Shown: one piece after another, positions 42,959-51,379 of the stretch
How positions within the stretch are numbered: the first letter of the stretch is position 1
How the letters are laid out: each line of letters begins with the position of its first letter
From: DAISWO01 sp036826295
GTDB lineage: Bacteria; Patescibacteriota; Saccharimonadia; Saccharimonadales; JAGQNJ01
Assembly: GCA_036826295.1 (NCBI GenBank)
Contig: DAISWO010000002.1
Location: 124,001 to 188,000, forward strand
Direction of reading: 5' to 3'
DNA length: 64,000 bases
Position numbers and translations under genes: made by a program
The notes under the pieces: generated by a model
Databases searched by the model: none
Told to the model about the DNA's origin: nothing
The model's input: the letters and a program-made list of their open reading frames with translations, nothing else

Positions 42959-43186
42959 ATGATAACTGTATATTCAACACCAACTTGTGGTTTTTGCCAC
43001 GCATTAAAATCATATTTAAAAGACAAGAAGATAGAATTCAAAGAAAAAGACCTAACCACAGATGAATCTGCCGCAAAATGGGTTTATGACCATACAGGGC
43101 AACTAGCCGTCCCAGTAACTGATATTGATGGCAAAATTATCGTTGGTTTTGATCGTCCTAGTATCGACGCCGCGCTAGCTGGCTAA
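42959..43186 (+). CDS. Glutaredoxin/NrdH-like redoxin
   Basis: 75 residues with the active site TPTCGFCHALKSYL, the cis-Pro region AVPVTDIDGKIIVGFD and thioredoxin-fold length typical of NrdH/glutaredoxin-like proteins. It likely reduces ribonucleotide reductase or other disulfides in the cytosol. GAGAGG lies 7-12 nt before the ATG, so this gene has a ribosome site unlike many neighbours. Confidence 0.9.
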   Translation: MITVYSTPTCGFCHALKSYLKDKKIEFKEKDLTTDESAAKWVYDHTGQLAVPVTDIDGKIIVGFDRPSIDAALAG

Positions 43187-43202
43187 TGTGAGAAATATCA
43201 CA
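43187..43202 (+). promoter_or_regulatory. CRP-like palindrome
   Basis: TGTGA-GAAATA-TCACA, an exact TGTGA-N6-TCACA palindrome, begins two bases past the redoxin stop and ends 21 bp before the -10 (TAAAAT 43224-43229) of the next gene. It fits a class-II-like activator position. Confidence 0.6.
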
Positions 43203-43236
43203 GTAAATATTCACGCTTTTCTCTAAAATGTTAATT

Positions 43237-43836
43237 ATGACTGAGGCGTATTCAAACCAAATGCCAATCACACCACCCGATAATACTCAGAGGCTGCCGA
43301 ATCACGGCGACACATTAGACAATGACGGCCTCCAGGGGCCGTTTTTAGTTATAGAAGGGGACCGACCGCCAGATATAGTATTTGATAATGTAAATACTGA
43401 GCAATTCTTGCCAACTACATCAGTTATCGAGACAACTGACGATGCGCGACTTCGTACAGGACTACGAAATATTGCAGAACAAATCGATGATCCAGAAACC
43501 GCACAGACGTATTTAAGCCCGAGCCATAGAGACAAGAAACGCACGAGCGCAAAAACTTTTTTCGCTACCAAAGTACCAATCAATGAGCGGATGGTAAAAC
43601 GAGAGGAGCTGATTGATCTAGACACCGCCGTCTCGCACGTGGTTGCGAGGTTAATGGACGATAACGACCCAGTAACTCAGTACATCTCTCAATTAATTGA
43701 CGAACTGAGAGAGAAAGAGGACGTCAATGTTGGGGCTTTGAATGCATTCTTAAGATCGCTCTTGATCGTTACTCACTGGACAGAATTCCGTACGGCATGC
43801 AAGGAACAAATCGAGGACAAAAAACACGGGTTATAA
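43237..43836 (+). CDS. Hypothetical protein, 199 residues
   Basis: Start taken at ATG 43237: the -10 TAAAAT (43224-43229) would overlap an in-frame ATG at 43228, so that start is excluded. The N-terminal 60 residues are Pro/Asp/Asn-rich and probably disordered; the rest is helical (ELIDLDTAVSHVVARLMDD, QYISQLIDELREKED). No motif recognised. A CRP-like site lies upstream. Confidence 0.6.
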   Translation: MTEAYSNQMPITPPDNTQRLPNHGDTLDNDGLQGPFLVIEGDRPPDIVFDNVNTEQFLPTTSVIETTDDARLRTGLRNIAEQIDDPETAQTYLSPSHRDKKRTSAKTFFATKVPINERMVKREELIDLDTAVSHVVARLMDDNDPVTQYISQLIDELREKEDVNVGALNAFLRSLLIVTHWTEFRTACKEQIEDKKHGL

Positions 43837-43859
43837 AAACGCATGATATCCTAGGTAGC

Positions 43860-44432
43860 ATGGGAACATTTGATGACTTTAAACAAAAAGATTCAGTCGT
43901 TATTGTCTACACGGGAGAAGGCAAGGGTAAGACTAGTGCTAGCATGGGGCTGATGGCCCGCGCTTTAGGCACTGGTTGGTCAGTGGCGTTCATTCAATTT
44001 ATCAAGCATTGGGAAGTTGGAGAGCACAAGTTTATCGCGGATATCCAGCCATTATACAAATCAAAACTGCTTTTTTATAAAGGCGGGAAGGGTTTTTATA
44101 ACGCTGGTAAGCTTAGCGCCAAAGGAATTACGAAAGCCGAACATAAACAAGCCGCCAAAGAAACATATGATCAGGCAATGAAAGCAGCCGTCAGTGGCAA
44201 ATATCAGGTAGTAATTTGTGACGAGATCAACAACGCCCTAAATGACGGATTACTGACAAAAGCTCAAGTCAAAAAACTGATAAAATCAAAGCACGCGAAT
44301 ACCAGCCTGTGTCTAACTGGCCGAAACTTCCCGAACGACTTACTGCCACTCGTAGACATCGCGACTAATATGACAAAGCTAAAACATCACTTTGATGATA
44401 AATTTCTAGCCAACAAAGGTATCGACTACTGA
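43860..44432 (+). CDS. Cob(I)yrinic acid a,c-diamide adenosyltransferase-like (CobO/BtuR)
   Basis: About 190 residues from ATG 43860 (-10 TATCCT 43847-43852, extended by TG). P-loop VYTGEGKGKTSASMGLMARA, VICDEINNALNDGLL and LCLTGRNFPNDLLPLVDIAT match CobO/BtuR, which transfers adenosyl from ATP to a cobalt corrinoid. No other corrinoid gene is in the window. It could serve salvage of host corrinoids or another ATP:corrinoid-like reaction. Confidence 0.82.
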   Translation: MGTFDDFKQKDSVVIVYTGEGKGKTSASMGLMARALGTGWSVAFIQFIKHWEVGEHKFIADIQPLYKSKLLFYKGGKGFYNAGKLSAKGITKAEHKQAAKETYDQAMKAAVSGKYQVVICDEINNALNDGLLTKAQVKKLIKSKHANTSLCLTGRNFPNDLLPLVDIATNMTKLKHHFDDKFLANKGIDY

Positions 44433-45316
44433 TTTTTAGCTGTTTGTTTGGCGCGAGCTCGTCTTTCCTTGCGATTCGGTGCAAAATATCTCTCTTGTTC
44501 TTCTGGTTGAGTATTTTTGTAATCTCTTAAGGCCCAAGCCGCATCTTCTTTTAGTTTCCGGTGAGTGGCAACAGGCGAGCGCTCTGTCAGATATGTTTTC
44601 GGATCAAGATGCTTTTTTAAGTTTCGCTTAATCCTTGCCCGAGCAATACTATCTTCAGAGCTGATCGGTAGGGTTGCAAGGCCAATATTAAGTCCGACTA
44701 TTCCTAGTAACACTGTTAATGGGTCTCCCCATGCGCGGTCCTTTGCGCTTTGGTCAACATAATCTTGAACAGTTGATTCCTGCAGATCTTCTAGAGATAC
44801 GATTTCCATAGAGAGCCAGTTGTCTGTAGTCTTTACATCATTTACCCAGATCAATATATCACTGGCTGGGCTGTCGTAGCCGCACACACCGTTATTTCTC
44901 GTAGTGTCTGATACTTCTGCAAGTACCACGGCTGTCTCAAAATTATCATCTGGCGTTTCTTCCAAACTATTACGGATGAGCACAAGGCAGTCAGGGGCCT
45001 CGTCAAAACGAACTTCTAACTCTTTGACAGTGGCCATTGAGATAGCTACATAATCTTCCGCTTGAGCAATATCGCCATCACGTTCAATATTTGCTTCCGC
45101 TAACGCATCGTTATATTTGTCGTCAGAATACTGATCCAACGTGTTGCCACCAGCTATGCCAGCAGCCGTAAATGCTGTCGTCCATACCGCACCCACTACG
45201 AAATTCCGTAGCCCAACAAATCGAATATCGCGTACCGCTTCAGGTACATTTAAATTTGCAGGTTCAAATCCGGACTCGTACGGATGAGCTTCATAAACAG
45301 GGGCCTCGATAGTCAT
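44426..45316 (-). CDS. Two-helix membrane protein with extracytoplasmic domain
   Basis: 296 residues from ATG 45316; the earlier in-frame ATG (45367) would run into the divergent promoter. First membrane segment NFVVGAVWTTAFTAAGIAGG, then about 130 acidic residues (with paired Cys in DCLVLIRNSL and NNGVCGYDSP), second segment PLTVLLGIVGLNIGLATLP, then a basic cytoplasmic tail (NRKERRARAKQTAKN). No family recognised. Convergent, 7-nt overlap with the preceding gene. Confidence 0.65.
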   Translation of the reverse strand: MTIEAPVYEAHPYESGFEPANLNVPEAVRDIRFVGLRNFVVGAVWTTAFTAAGIAGGNTLDQYSDDKYNDALAEANIERDGDIAQAEDYVAISMATVKELEVRFDEAPDCLVLIRNSLEETPDDNFETAVVLAEVSDTTRNNGVCGYDSPASDILIWVNDVKTTDNWLSMEIVSLEDLQESTVQDYVDQSAKDRAWGDPLTVLLGIVGLNIGLATLPISSEDSIARARIKRNLKKHLDPKTYLTERSPVATHRKLKEDAAWALRDYKNTQPEEQERYFAPNRKERRARAKQTAKNQ

Positions 45317-45382
45317 ATTGCGCAATATTATGCACCTTATTCTAGATAATGCAATTCCCGTCAACAATGATAGTATTTTACT

Positions 45383-46003
45383 ATGTCGGAGTATTTAAAG
45401 TTTGGCGATGTTCCTTTCGAGATCGAGCCACACCCCTTAATGCCTGAAGGGGTTGTTTTTGAACTATCTGACCGTCCAGTAATAACGTCGTGGGGAGATT
45501 TCCTACCGCCTGTCGATTTTTCAGCCGAGCAATATGAGCATGTACAAGATTTAGCCCGTGGCAATATTACGCTTTTTGATGGTTGGGAAGTTGTAGCGTT
45601 ATCGAAATATCTGTCACCAAAGCTAGATTTCGATGATTCTCTGGGATGTTGGGAACTGCCACTTTCAACTAAACATGATGCCAAAGGGCAGAGTCGATAC
45701 CCGCTTGTTAATCTTGCATGTCTAAATTACCGAAGCCAAGTAGCGCATCGCGCAACGCTAGAGACTTTTCGCGGAGTCCCTCTGCCAAGAAACGAAGATC
45801 GAAACAAACACGTCGACCACCGCTGTCGGAACCAAGCCTGTTGCAGCCCTTATCACTTAGAGCTGGTAGAGCACGCAACTAATGTTCGCCGTGGGGCGAT
45901 AGCAAGGAAACGCGACACTCAAAACGAACTGTTTCAAATGCCTCCCGAACAGAACCTTGCATTCGGCGAAATTAAGACGATTTTATTAGTTGAGTCAGTC
46001 TAG
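45383..46003 (+). CDS. HNH endonuclease-like protein
   Basis: 206 residues. The C-terminal HNH/treble-clef motif is visible: HVDHRCRNQACCSPYHLELV, then TNVRRGAI, where the first His-Asp, Asn and last His correspond to DHxCxNxxCxNPxHLE. The N-terminal half is unfamiliar. Single-domain HNH proteins of this type occur in phage-derived and host genes. The -10 TAGTAT (45371-45376) with TG extension is 6 nt before the ATG. Stop overlaps the convergent ParB-like gene. Confidence 0.78.
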   Translation: MSEYLKFGDVPFEIEPHPLMPEGVVFELSDRPVITSWGDFLPPVDFSAEQYEHVQDLARGNITLFDGWEVVALSKYLSPKLDFDDSLGCWELPLSTKHDAKGQSRYPLVNLACLNYRSQVAHRATLETFRGVPLPRNEDRNKHVDHRCRNQACCSPYHLELVEHATNVRRGAIARKRDTQNELFQMPPEQNLAFGEIKTILLVESV

Positions 46004-47124
46004 ACAACCAGTCGTCTGGCTTCTTCTGCCAGCTCTATAGCATTTTGCCCAAACAACTCCGCTTGACCTAGCACTTCCTCGGCGTGTTGCTCTAAAATCC
46101 TTACTTCATCAGCTCTTTTACCGGCCACAGCCAACATATTTTTTTTGATTTCATCAATAAGGAACCGTTTTCGAACCGTCAACTGACGCGCATCTTTTTC
46201 AAAAAGTGTGAAATTCTCTCCCACTTCTGTCCTATTATCTAGTTTTTTTCGTAAACCTTTGGCATGCGAGCGAATTCGACTCCGTGCCGCAGTTATATTT
46301 CTGTCGTCGGCATTGAATTGCGTGATAAACCGCCAAAGCTCTAGGACTACCAGCTGATCATAAGTCTCACTTGCTTCATCAGTCCAAATACCGTGAATCT
46401 CACTGACTTGGTTGGCCACGTCGCGTTTGATTGGCTCTAGTGCTCTAGATAGTTCGATAGCCAACGAGAAAGGCAACCCACCATCATCAGTGGCGGCTCT
46501 AATATCGTCTGGAAGCTCACAATACCTCAAAGCATCATTAAAACGCTCTCTGGGCAAGCCGAATCTTTTTGCAAAAGCTGTTTTTGTTAAATCTGGGTCG
46601 TATTCTTTTTCGTATAAAAACGCCTCAGCATATCCCCGTGCCGCACGATCTGGTGGCGGAGCAGAATGGGTGTTCTCGGCTGCCTGTATTGCTAGCATCT
46701 CGCCAATCGACGATACGGGGTGTATACGAGTAGGTAACGTAACATCCCAATGATCAGTGCCGTCCTCGTCAGCTATTATTTGGTAACTTAGACGTCTAGA
46801 GTGCCCAGCTATAAGAGCAACGTAACAAAATGGGGCTTCTGGAATTGGCGTAAATTCATCAGGTGATTTATCTTCATGCCATGTTCTATTCGTAAAATCT
46901 AGGTATCCTTCGAGGTGGGATTGCTCTAGCAAAACTGCGTTAACCGGGTAAAGTAAGCCTAACGCCCGAATGCTCCTCGTTAAATCGTCTTGGCGTTCAT
47001 TACGACCTACTCGTTGTTGAGCAAAAACATTAAGCGCTGCTAACGGAACTTCACGTGGACCCTCTTGAGATAAGGGGAAGGAATCCCTTATCTGTTCAAA
47101 ACTATCATTATTCATCATCGCCAT
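46000..47124 (-). CDS. ParB-like nuclease/partition-domain protein
   Basis: 374 residues. The ParB N-terminal signature VALIAGHSRRLSYQII follows a segment on LTRSIRALGLLYPVNAVLLE. A helix-turn-helix-like part follows (TKTAFAKRFGLPRERFNDALRY), then a helical C-terminus. It may bind DNA in chromosome partition or nucleoid occlusion, or be a ParB-fold CTP-dependent switch. No parA gene is adjacent. Start between 47124 and 47118 is uncertain. Confidence 0.75.
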   Translation of the reverse strand: MAMMNNDSFEQIRDSFPLSQEGPREVPLAALNVFAQQRVGRNERQDDLTRSIRALGLLYPVNAVLLEQSHLEGYLDFTNRTWHEDKSPDEFTPIPEAPFCYVALIAGHSRRLSYQIIADEDGTDHWDVTLPTRIHPVSSIGEMLAIQAAENTHSAPPPDRAARGYAEAFLYEKEYDPDLTKTAFAKRFGLPRERFNDALRYCELPDDIRAATDDGGLPFSLAIELSRALEPIKRDVANQVSEIHGIWTDEASETYDQLVVLELWRFITQFNADDRNITAARSRIRSHAKGLRKKLDNRTEVGENFTLFEKDARQLTVRKRFLIDEIKKNMLAVAGKRADEVRILEQHAEEVLGQAELFGQNAIELAEEARRLVV

Positions 47125-47245
47125 AATGTTGTCGCCTATAATCGCTCCTTATAATATGTAGTCGTACTATAAATCATCATCAACAATTAAATCAACAGAG
47201 TTTTGCCGGAAAGAAAAAGTGATGTCATTTATACACTTATTAATT

Positions 47246-47283
47246 CTGGCACTCTTGACACGAGAGTGCCAGTTTCTTATAAT
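47246..47283 (+). promoter_or_regulatory. CIRCE operator overlapping a consensus promoter
   Basis: CTGGCACTC-TTGACACGA-GAGTGCCAG (47246-47272) is a CIRCE element with the standard 9-nt spacer and one consistent change from TTAGCACTC. The spacer contains the -35 TTGACA (47255-47260), 17 bp from -10 TATAAT (47278-47283). HrcA bound here would repress the HSP20 gene until heat or misfolding stress. Confidence 0.9.
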
Positions 47284-47334
47284 TGAGTTGGTAGAGATAC
47301 CACAATATCAATCTAAAAAATTGGGGGTAATATT

Positions 47335-47760
47335 ATGGCATTAATTCAATTTGACCCGTTTGATGATATGCGGGCATTACAAAAACAGTTTTTTGGTGAC
47401 GACTATTGGTCGCCATCCACAACAACGGCTCAACTTCCTACTACAGACATCTATTCTGAAGACGACAAATCAATGATTGTCGAGGCTCATTTGCCACACT
47501 TCGAACAAAAAGATGTGGATGTTAGCGTCGACCGTGGCGTGCTAACAATTAGCGCCGAAAAACACGAAAAAGAAGAGGACAAAAAGAAAAAGTACGTTAT
47601 CCGCGAAAGCTCATCTAGCTTTTATCGCCGTGTAGCACTTCCAAAACACGCTGACGCTGATCACGTATCTGCACACTTCGACAAAGGCGTTCTAAAGGTC
47701 ACGGTTCCATTCAAAGAGTTGCCAAAACCTAAAAAAGTCCAAATCAAAGCCAAAAATTAA
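47335..47760 (+). CDS. HSP20-family small heat shock protein
   Basis: 141 residues with an alpha-crystallin domain: PTTDIYSEDDKSMIVEAHLP, DVSVDRGVLTISAEK, FYRRVALPKHADADHVSA and GVLKVTVPF. It holds unfolding proteins in large cytoplasmic oligomers. GGGGG lies 8-12 nt before the ATG. The gene is under a CIRCE-covered promoter. Confidence 0.95.
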   Translation: MALIQFDPFDDMRALQKQFFGDDYWSPSTTTAQLPTTDIYSEDDKSMIVEAHLPHFEQKDVDVSVDRGVLTISAEKHEKEEDKKKKYVIRESSSSFYRRVALPKHADADHVSAHFDKGVLKVTVPFKELPKPKKVQIKAKN

Positions 47761-47844
47761 CCAATTAGCTTTTGCTGGTCAAGTGGCGTAGCATTATCAC
47801 TAATATGATAGTGGTAATGCTAAATTGTTGTATTTTTATACAGG

Positions 47845-48432
47845 TTGGAATCAATAGTGACTAAACGGCAAAAGAAAAAACTAATTCAACTTATCGTAGG
47901 TAGTTTGTTGCTCCTCGGATCATTTTTATACTCAAAGTACCAACCCGTTGCGCAAGCGCCGGTTACTCAGGCAGGTTACTATAATGTTTCTAGGTTTGAT
48001 GATGGAGACACTATTGTTGTAGACATGAACGGCGTGGACGAAAAAATCCGTTTTATTGGCGTAGACACGCCAGAGACCCACGACCCGAGAAAACCAGTGC
48101 AGTGTTTTGGAAAAGCAGCATCCGAGTTTACAAAAAACTTAATTGGAAACAATCCTGTACGCCTAGAATCAGACCCAACTAACACCAATCGAGACAGGTA
48201 CAACAGGCTACTTCGCTATGTGTACTTACCGGACGGAACACTTGTTAACCTCGAGATAATCAAACAAGGATACGGGTTTGCATATCTTAGCTTTCCAGTC
48301 CAAAAAGCCGAAGAGTTTAGATTGGCGCAAAAAACTGCTCGAGAGAACGAAAAAGGCCTTTGGTCAGCTTGTGATCCAGAAAAAAATGAATATGGTGGAT
48401 TCTCGTCACCGCCCGAGAAAACTAATCTATAA
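47845..48432 (+). CDS. Thermonuclease (SNase) family protein, membrane-anchored or secreted
   Basis: 195 residues from TTG 47845, with GTG 47857 as alternative. One N-terminal hydrophobic segment (LIQLIVGSLLLLGSFLYS) serves as signal or anchor. SNase landmarks: DDGDTIVVDMNG, IRFIGVDTPETHDP (Arg and Glu of the active site), and DRYNRLLRYVYLPDG (second Arg). It would degrade extracellular DNA or RNA, useful for nucleotide scavenging in an organism with few biosynthetic genes. Confidence 0.88.
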   Translation: MESIVTKRQKKKLIQLIVGSLLLLGSFLYSKYQPVAQAPVTQAGYYNVSRFDDGDTIVVDMNGVDEKIRFIGVDTPETHDPRKPVQCFGKAASEFTKNLIGNNPVRLESDPTNTNRDRYNRLLRYVYLPDGTLVNLEIIKQGYGFAYLSFPVQKAEEFRLAQKTARENEKGLWSACDPEKNEYGGFSSPPEKTNL

Positions 48433-48439
48433 TGTCATC

Positions 48440-48709
48440 ATGAGCATAAATCCTGAGAAAAACTTAAAAGTCCGAGCAATCTTATATGTTATCGGGGTCG
48501 GCGGATTAATCCATTTAACTAGCCTGCTTATTCTAGCCATTTCTAAACAAGATCTAAATTATTTTAACCCTCTATATACTGTCGACATTGATCAACTATG
48601 GAAAGGTATAAATGATAACTACTTGATCTACGCAGGTGGCTGGATTGCTTTTGCTTTAGCAATTTTCTTCGTATATAAGATACTAGATAATGCGCATAAT
48701 AAGGATTAG
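48440..48709 (+). CDS. Two-helix membrane protein
   Basis: 89 residues from ATG 48440. The -10 TATAAT (48428-48433) overlaps the stop codon of the nuclease gene and is 6 nt before the ATG, so the in-frame start 48278 inside that gene is excluded. Two hydrophobic segments: AILYVIGVGGLIHLTSLLIL and LIYAGGWIAFALAIFFVYKI. No family recognised. Confidence 0.65.
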   Translation: MSINPEKNLKVRAILYVIGVGGLIHLTSLLILAISKQDLNYFNPLYTVDIDQLWKGINDNYLIYAGGWIAFALAIFFVYKILDNAHNKD

Positions 48710-49383
48710 TGTACTAGCTTAGTTTTTAACCACATTTTCGGATAATGTGACCAATTTTTAAATCTCCGATTACAAACCGAGGCCGTAAAGTTTTTGTTGA
48801 ATTTTACCGGCACACCTACGAGATTAAGATGAACAGCCAAATCCATATCTTCGTGTATATCGTTTCTTAGGCAAACCGAATTTTTCACTTTTTGCCACGC
48901 ACGTCTCGTTACAAACATGTTTGACCCAAATAAGGTCTGATGCCCAAAGAGTATTCTGCTACTCCAAAAATATACAACCCTATGAGACCAAAACGTCAAA
49001 AAATGCGGGATCTTTCCGCGAAAACTACACGGCCCAGTAACGGCAACCATATCAGGTAATTCTTGCATCTGTTCCAGTATATCTTTTACCCAGTTGTGCG
49101 GAACGATCGTATCGGCATCGATCCGCGCAATAACATCACTGCTACAAGCATTAAACCCAGCATTTCTAGCGTAAACAATACCCTGATTTCTTTCCTGGAT
49201 AATTTTTACATCCGCAAAACTTTTGACTATTTTCATGGAATTATCCGAACAATTATTATCTACAACTATTACCTGATTCAGATTAACAGATTGACGCATA
49301 ATAGATTCTAAGCATTTCCCAATGTGGTCTTGGTCGTTATATACTGGAATAACAATCGATAACGTTAATGCTTTACTACTCAT
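48706..49383 (-). CDS. Family 2 glycosyltransferase
   Basis: 225 residues. GT-A fold motifs: LSIVIPVYNDQDHIGKCL, VIVVDNNCSDNSM and the DxD-type ARIDADTIVPHNW, then RRAW and a NDIHEDMDL acceptor-side motif. It would transfer a sugar from a nucleotide donor in surface glycan or glycolipid synthesis. It lacks membrane segments. Divergent, with promoters overlapping those of the next gene. Confidence 0.88.
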   Translation of the reverse strand: MSSKALTLSIVIPVYNDQDHIGKCLESIMRQSVNLNQVIVVDNNCSDNSMKIVKSFADVKIIQERNQGIVYARNAGFNACSSDVIARIDADTIVPHNWVKDILEQMQELPDMVAVTGPCSFRGKIPHFLTFWSHRVVYFWSSRILFGHQTLFGSNMFVTRRAWQKVKNSVCLRNDIHEDMDLAVHLNLVGVPVKFNKNFTASVCNRRFKNWSHYPKMWLKTKLVH

Positions 49384-49403
49384 ACTGATTCGATACTAAC
49401 AAA

Positions 49404-50639
49404 ATGGCTAGAACTAACAAGAAGAAAACTAAATCCAAGAGAAAACAACGCCTTCATACGCGTGTAGTTAATCGCACCAAAGCAACAGCAAAAATAGGCG
49501 TCAAACACCTAAAACCCCACGCAGTAAGGACAAAACACTGGTACCAACGGAGAGGTTTTTGGCAAAAAGTCGGCATCTGGATTTCTATATTAGCGATCAC
49601 TCTATTATCAACAATGTATGGGATTGCGAGGTGGTACATACAAAAACACAAGAACGAACCGCTTACTATTGGTGCGACTTTTATTCCAAATTACGCTCGG
49701 TACTATAATCTCAGCCCAGAGAACACCATGGACGCCATGATCAACGACCTAGGGATCAGACGCTTTAGATTAGTTAGCTATTGGAGCGATATTGAGAAAA
49801 AACCAGGTAAATATGATTTTAAAGAGCTGGATTGGCAGTTCGACAAGATTGAAAAGGCCGGTGGGACCATCTCGCTAGCAATTGGATTACGACAGCCTCG
49901 TTGGCCAGAGTGTCATTGGCCAGAATGGGCTCAGAAGATGCCCAAAGCACAGTGGCAAGGTAAGTTAAAAGACGTTATGGGTAAAGTGATTGATAGATAC
50001 AAAGATCGCGGAGTATTGCAAGATTATCAGCTAGAAAACGAATACTTTCTAGAGGTTTTTGGTGACTGTCCGGACCATACCAGAGAAAGATTAGTTGACG
50101 AATTTAATTTCGTTAAAATTAAAGACCCTAGCAGACCAGTTATAGTAACGCGCAGTAACAACGCAGTGCCTAGCTGGCCGGTTGGTGAGCCAAGAGCGGA
50201 TATTAATGGCGCTTCAATCTACAAACGCGTATGGGACAGAACTGTCACGAAACGATACTTTGAATATCCTCTTCCACCTTGGTTTTACGCATTCTTAGCA
50301 GGTGGAGCAGAATTAACTACTGGGACAAATACTTTCATCCACGAAATGCAGACCGAAGCCTGGCCCCCAGTGGCAATGAAAGACACAAGTATCGAAGAAC
50401 AAGACAAATCAATGCCACCCGAAAAATTACGAGATCGAATAAAATACGGCATCGATACAGGAATGAGGACTATCGACCTCTGGGGTGTCGAATGGTGGTA
50501 TTGGCGAAAAGTAGAGCTCAATGACCCGAGACTATGGGACGAGGGCAAAAAAGCTATCGAAGAATTCACCACAAGCGACAAACAATGTCCAGAGTATTAT
50601 CGAAATGTCCCCAACGGTCGATCAAAAAGCCCTTGCTAA
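49404..50639 (+). CDS. Membrane-anchored glycoside-hydrolase-like (TIM-barrel) protein
   Basis: 411 residues. A very basic N-terminus (NKKKTKSKRKQRLHTRV), one membrane segment (VGIWISILAITLLSTMYGI), then an extracytoplasmic barrel: RFRLVSYWSDIEKKPGKYDF, a QLENEYFLE motif (likely acid/base Glu) and IDLWGVEWWYWRK near the end (candidate nucleophile Glu). This is the clan GH-A pattern. Substrate unknown; the divergent glycosyltransferase suggests surface glycan metabolism. GATACT lies 6 nt before the ATG. Confidence 0.75.
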   Translation: MARTNKKKTKSKRKQRLHTRVVNRTKATAKIGVKHLKPHAVRTKHWYQRRGFWQKVGIWISILAITLLSTMYGIARWYIQKHKNEPLTIGATFIPNYARYYNLSPENTMDAMINDLGIRRFRLVSYWSDIEKKPGKYDFKELDWQFDKIEKAGGTISLAIGLRQPRWPECHWPEWAQKMPKAQWQGKLKDVMGKVIDRYKDRGVLQDYQLENEYFLEVFGDCPDHTRERLVDEFNFVKIKDPSRPVIVTRSNNAVPSWPVGEPRADINGASIYKRVWDRTVTKRYFEYPLPPWFYAFLAGGAELTTGTNTFIHEMQTEAWPPVAMKDTSIEEQDKSMPPEKLRDRIKYGIDTGMRTIDLWGVEWWYWRKVELNDPRLWDEGKKAIEEFTTSDKQCPEYYRNVPNGRSKSPC

Positions 50640-50673
50640 AAATACTCATCTATTACATCAAATTAACAGGTGT

Positions 50674-50848
50674 TATAATTGAGCCATGCACTTGTGCTTA
50701 AAATCTAGTTTCTTCATTTCGGCGCGCAGCGAGGCGTAGAAAACTACGTTGAAGTGAGCGACGGAAGGAAAAAGTAGATTTGAAGCCAAGAACATCATTA
50801 ATATTTCGTAGCTTGACTGCGTAATTTTGATGATGTGGTGCATGAGGT
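50674..50848 (+). ncRNA. Folded leader RNA of smpB
   Basis: Promoter -10 TATAAT is at 50674-50679, so transcription should start near 50685. CATGCAC (50685-50691) can pair with GTGCATG (50838-50844). Inside it GCTTAAAATCTA pairs with TAGATTTGAAGC and encloses a perfect CGTAG-AAAA-CTACG hairpin; a further arm pairs AACATCAT with ATGATGT. The closing helix touches GAGG (844-847), the ribosome site of smpB, so folding could control translation. No riboswitch class is recognised. Confidence 0.65.
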
Positions 50849-50854
50849 CAAAAA

Positions 50855-51307
50855 ATGAAAAAGAAGCATAAAGCCACTGGTAAAATTGTAAACCGCCGCG
50901 CCAAGTTTGATTATCAACTTGGCGACAGCTTTGTCGTGGGCATTGTTTTAAATGGTCGCGAAGCTAAGTCGCTGCGCCAGGGTCATGCTCATTTACGCGG
51001 CGCTTATGTGACAGTCAAGGGTGATGAGCTGTGGCTGACCAACGCCACAATCGCCAGTGGTAAAACTTTCGTTATTCCTGAGGATGAGCAAACCCGACCT
51101 CGAAAGTTGCTGGCTCACCGCAAAGAAATCGACACCATGATCGCGGCTCGCCAACAGGGTAATACTCTGGTGCCAACTGAATTTCATACTGGCTCAAAGC
51201 ACATCAAGCTGCGGGTATCGGTGGGCAAGGGCAAAAAGAAGTACGACAAGCGCCAAACTATCAAAGAGCGCGATCAGAAGCGCGAGAACGCTCGGCTAGT
51301 CCGGTAA
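50855..51307 (+). CDS. smpB: SsrA-binding protein SmpB
   Basis: 150 residues. Family landmarks: NRRAKFDYQLGDSFVVGI, NGREAKSLRQGHAHLRGAY, ELWLTNATIA, RKLLAHRKEID and the basic tail GKGKKKYDKRQTIKERD. It binds tmRNA and delivers it to stalled ribosomes. GAGG lies 8-11 nt before the ATG and sits at the base of the leader RNA described at 50674-50848. The tmRNA gene itself is not in the window. Confidence 0.97.
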   Translation: MKKKHKATGKIVNRRAKFDYQLGDSFVVGIVLNGREAKSLRQGHAHLRGAYVTVKGDELWLTNATIASGKTFVIPEDEQTRPRKLLAHRKEIDTMIAARQQGNTLVPTEFHTGSKHIKLRVSVGKGKKKYDKRQTIKERDQKRENARLVR

Positions 51308-51379
51308 TGCGGTAAAAATTACTTGCAAAATCCGCAAAAAGTTCATAACTAATTAATGGTTGGGCTATATAATATGGTT

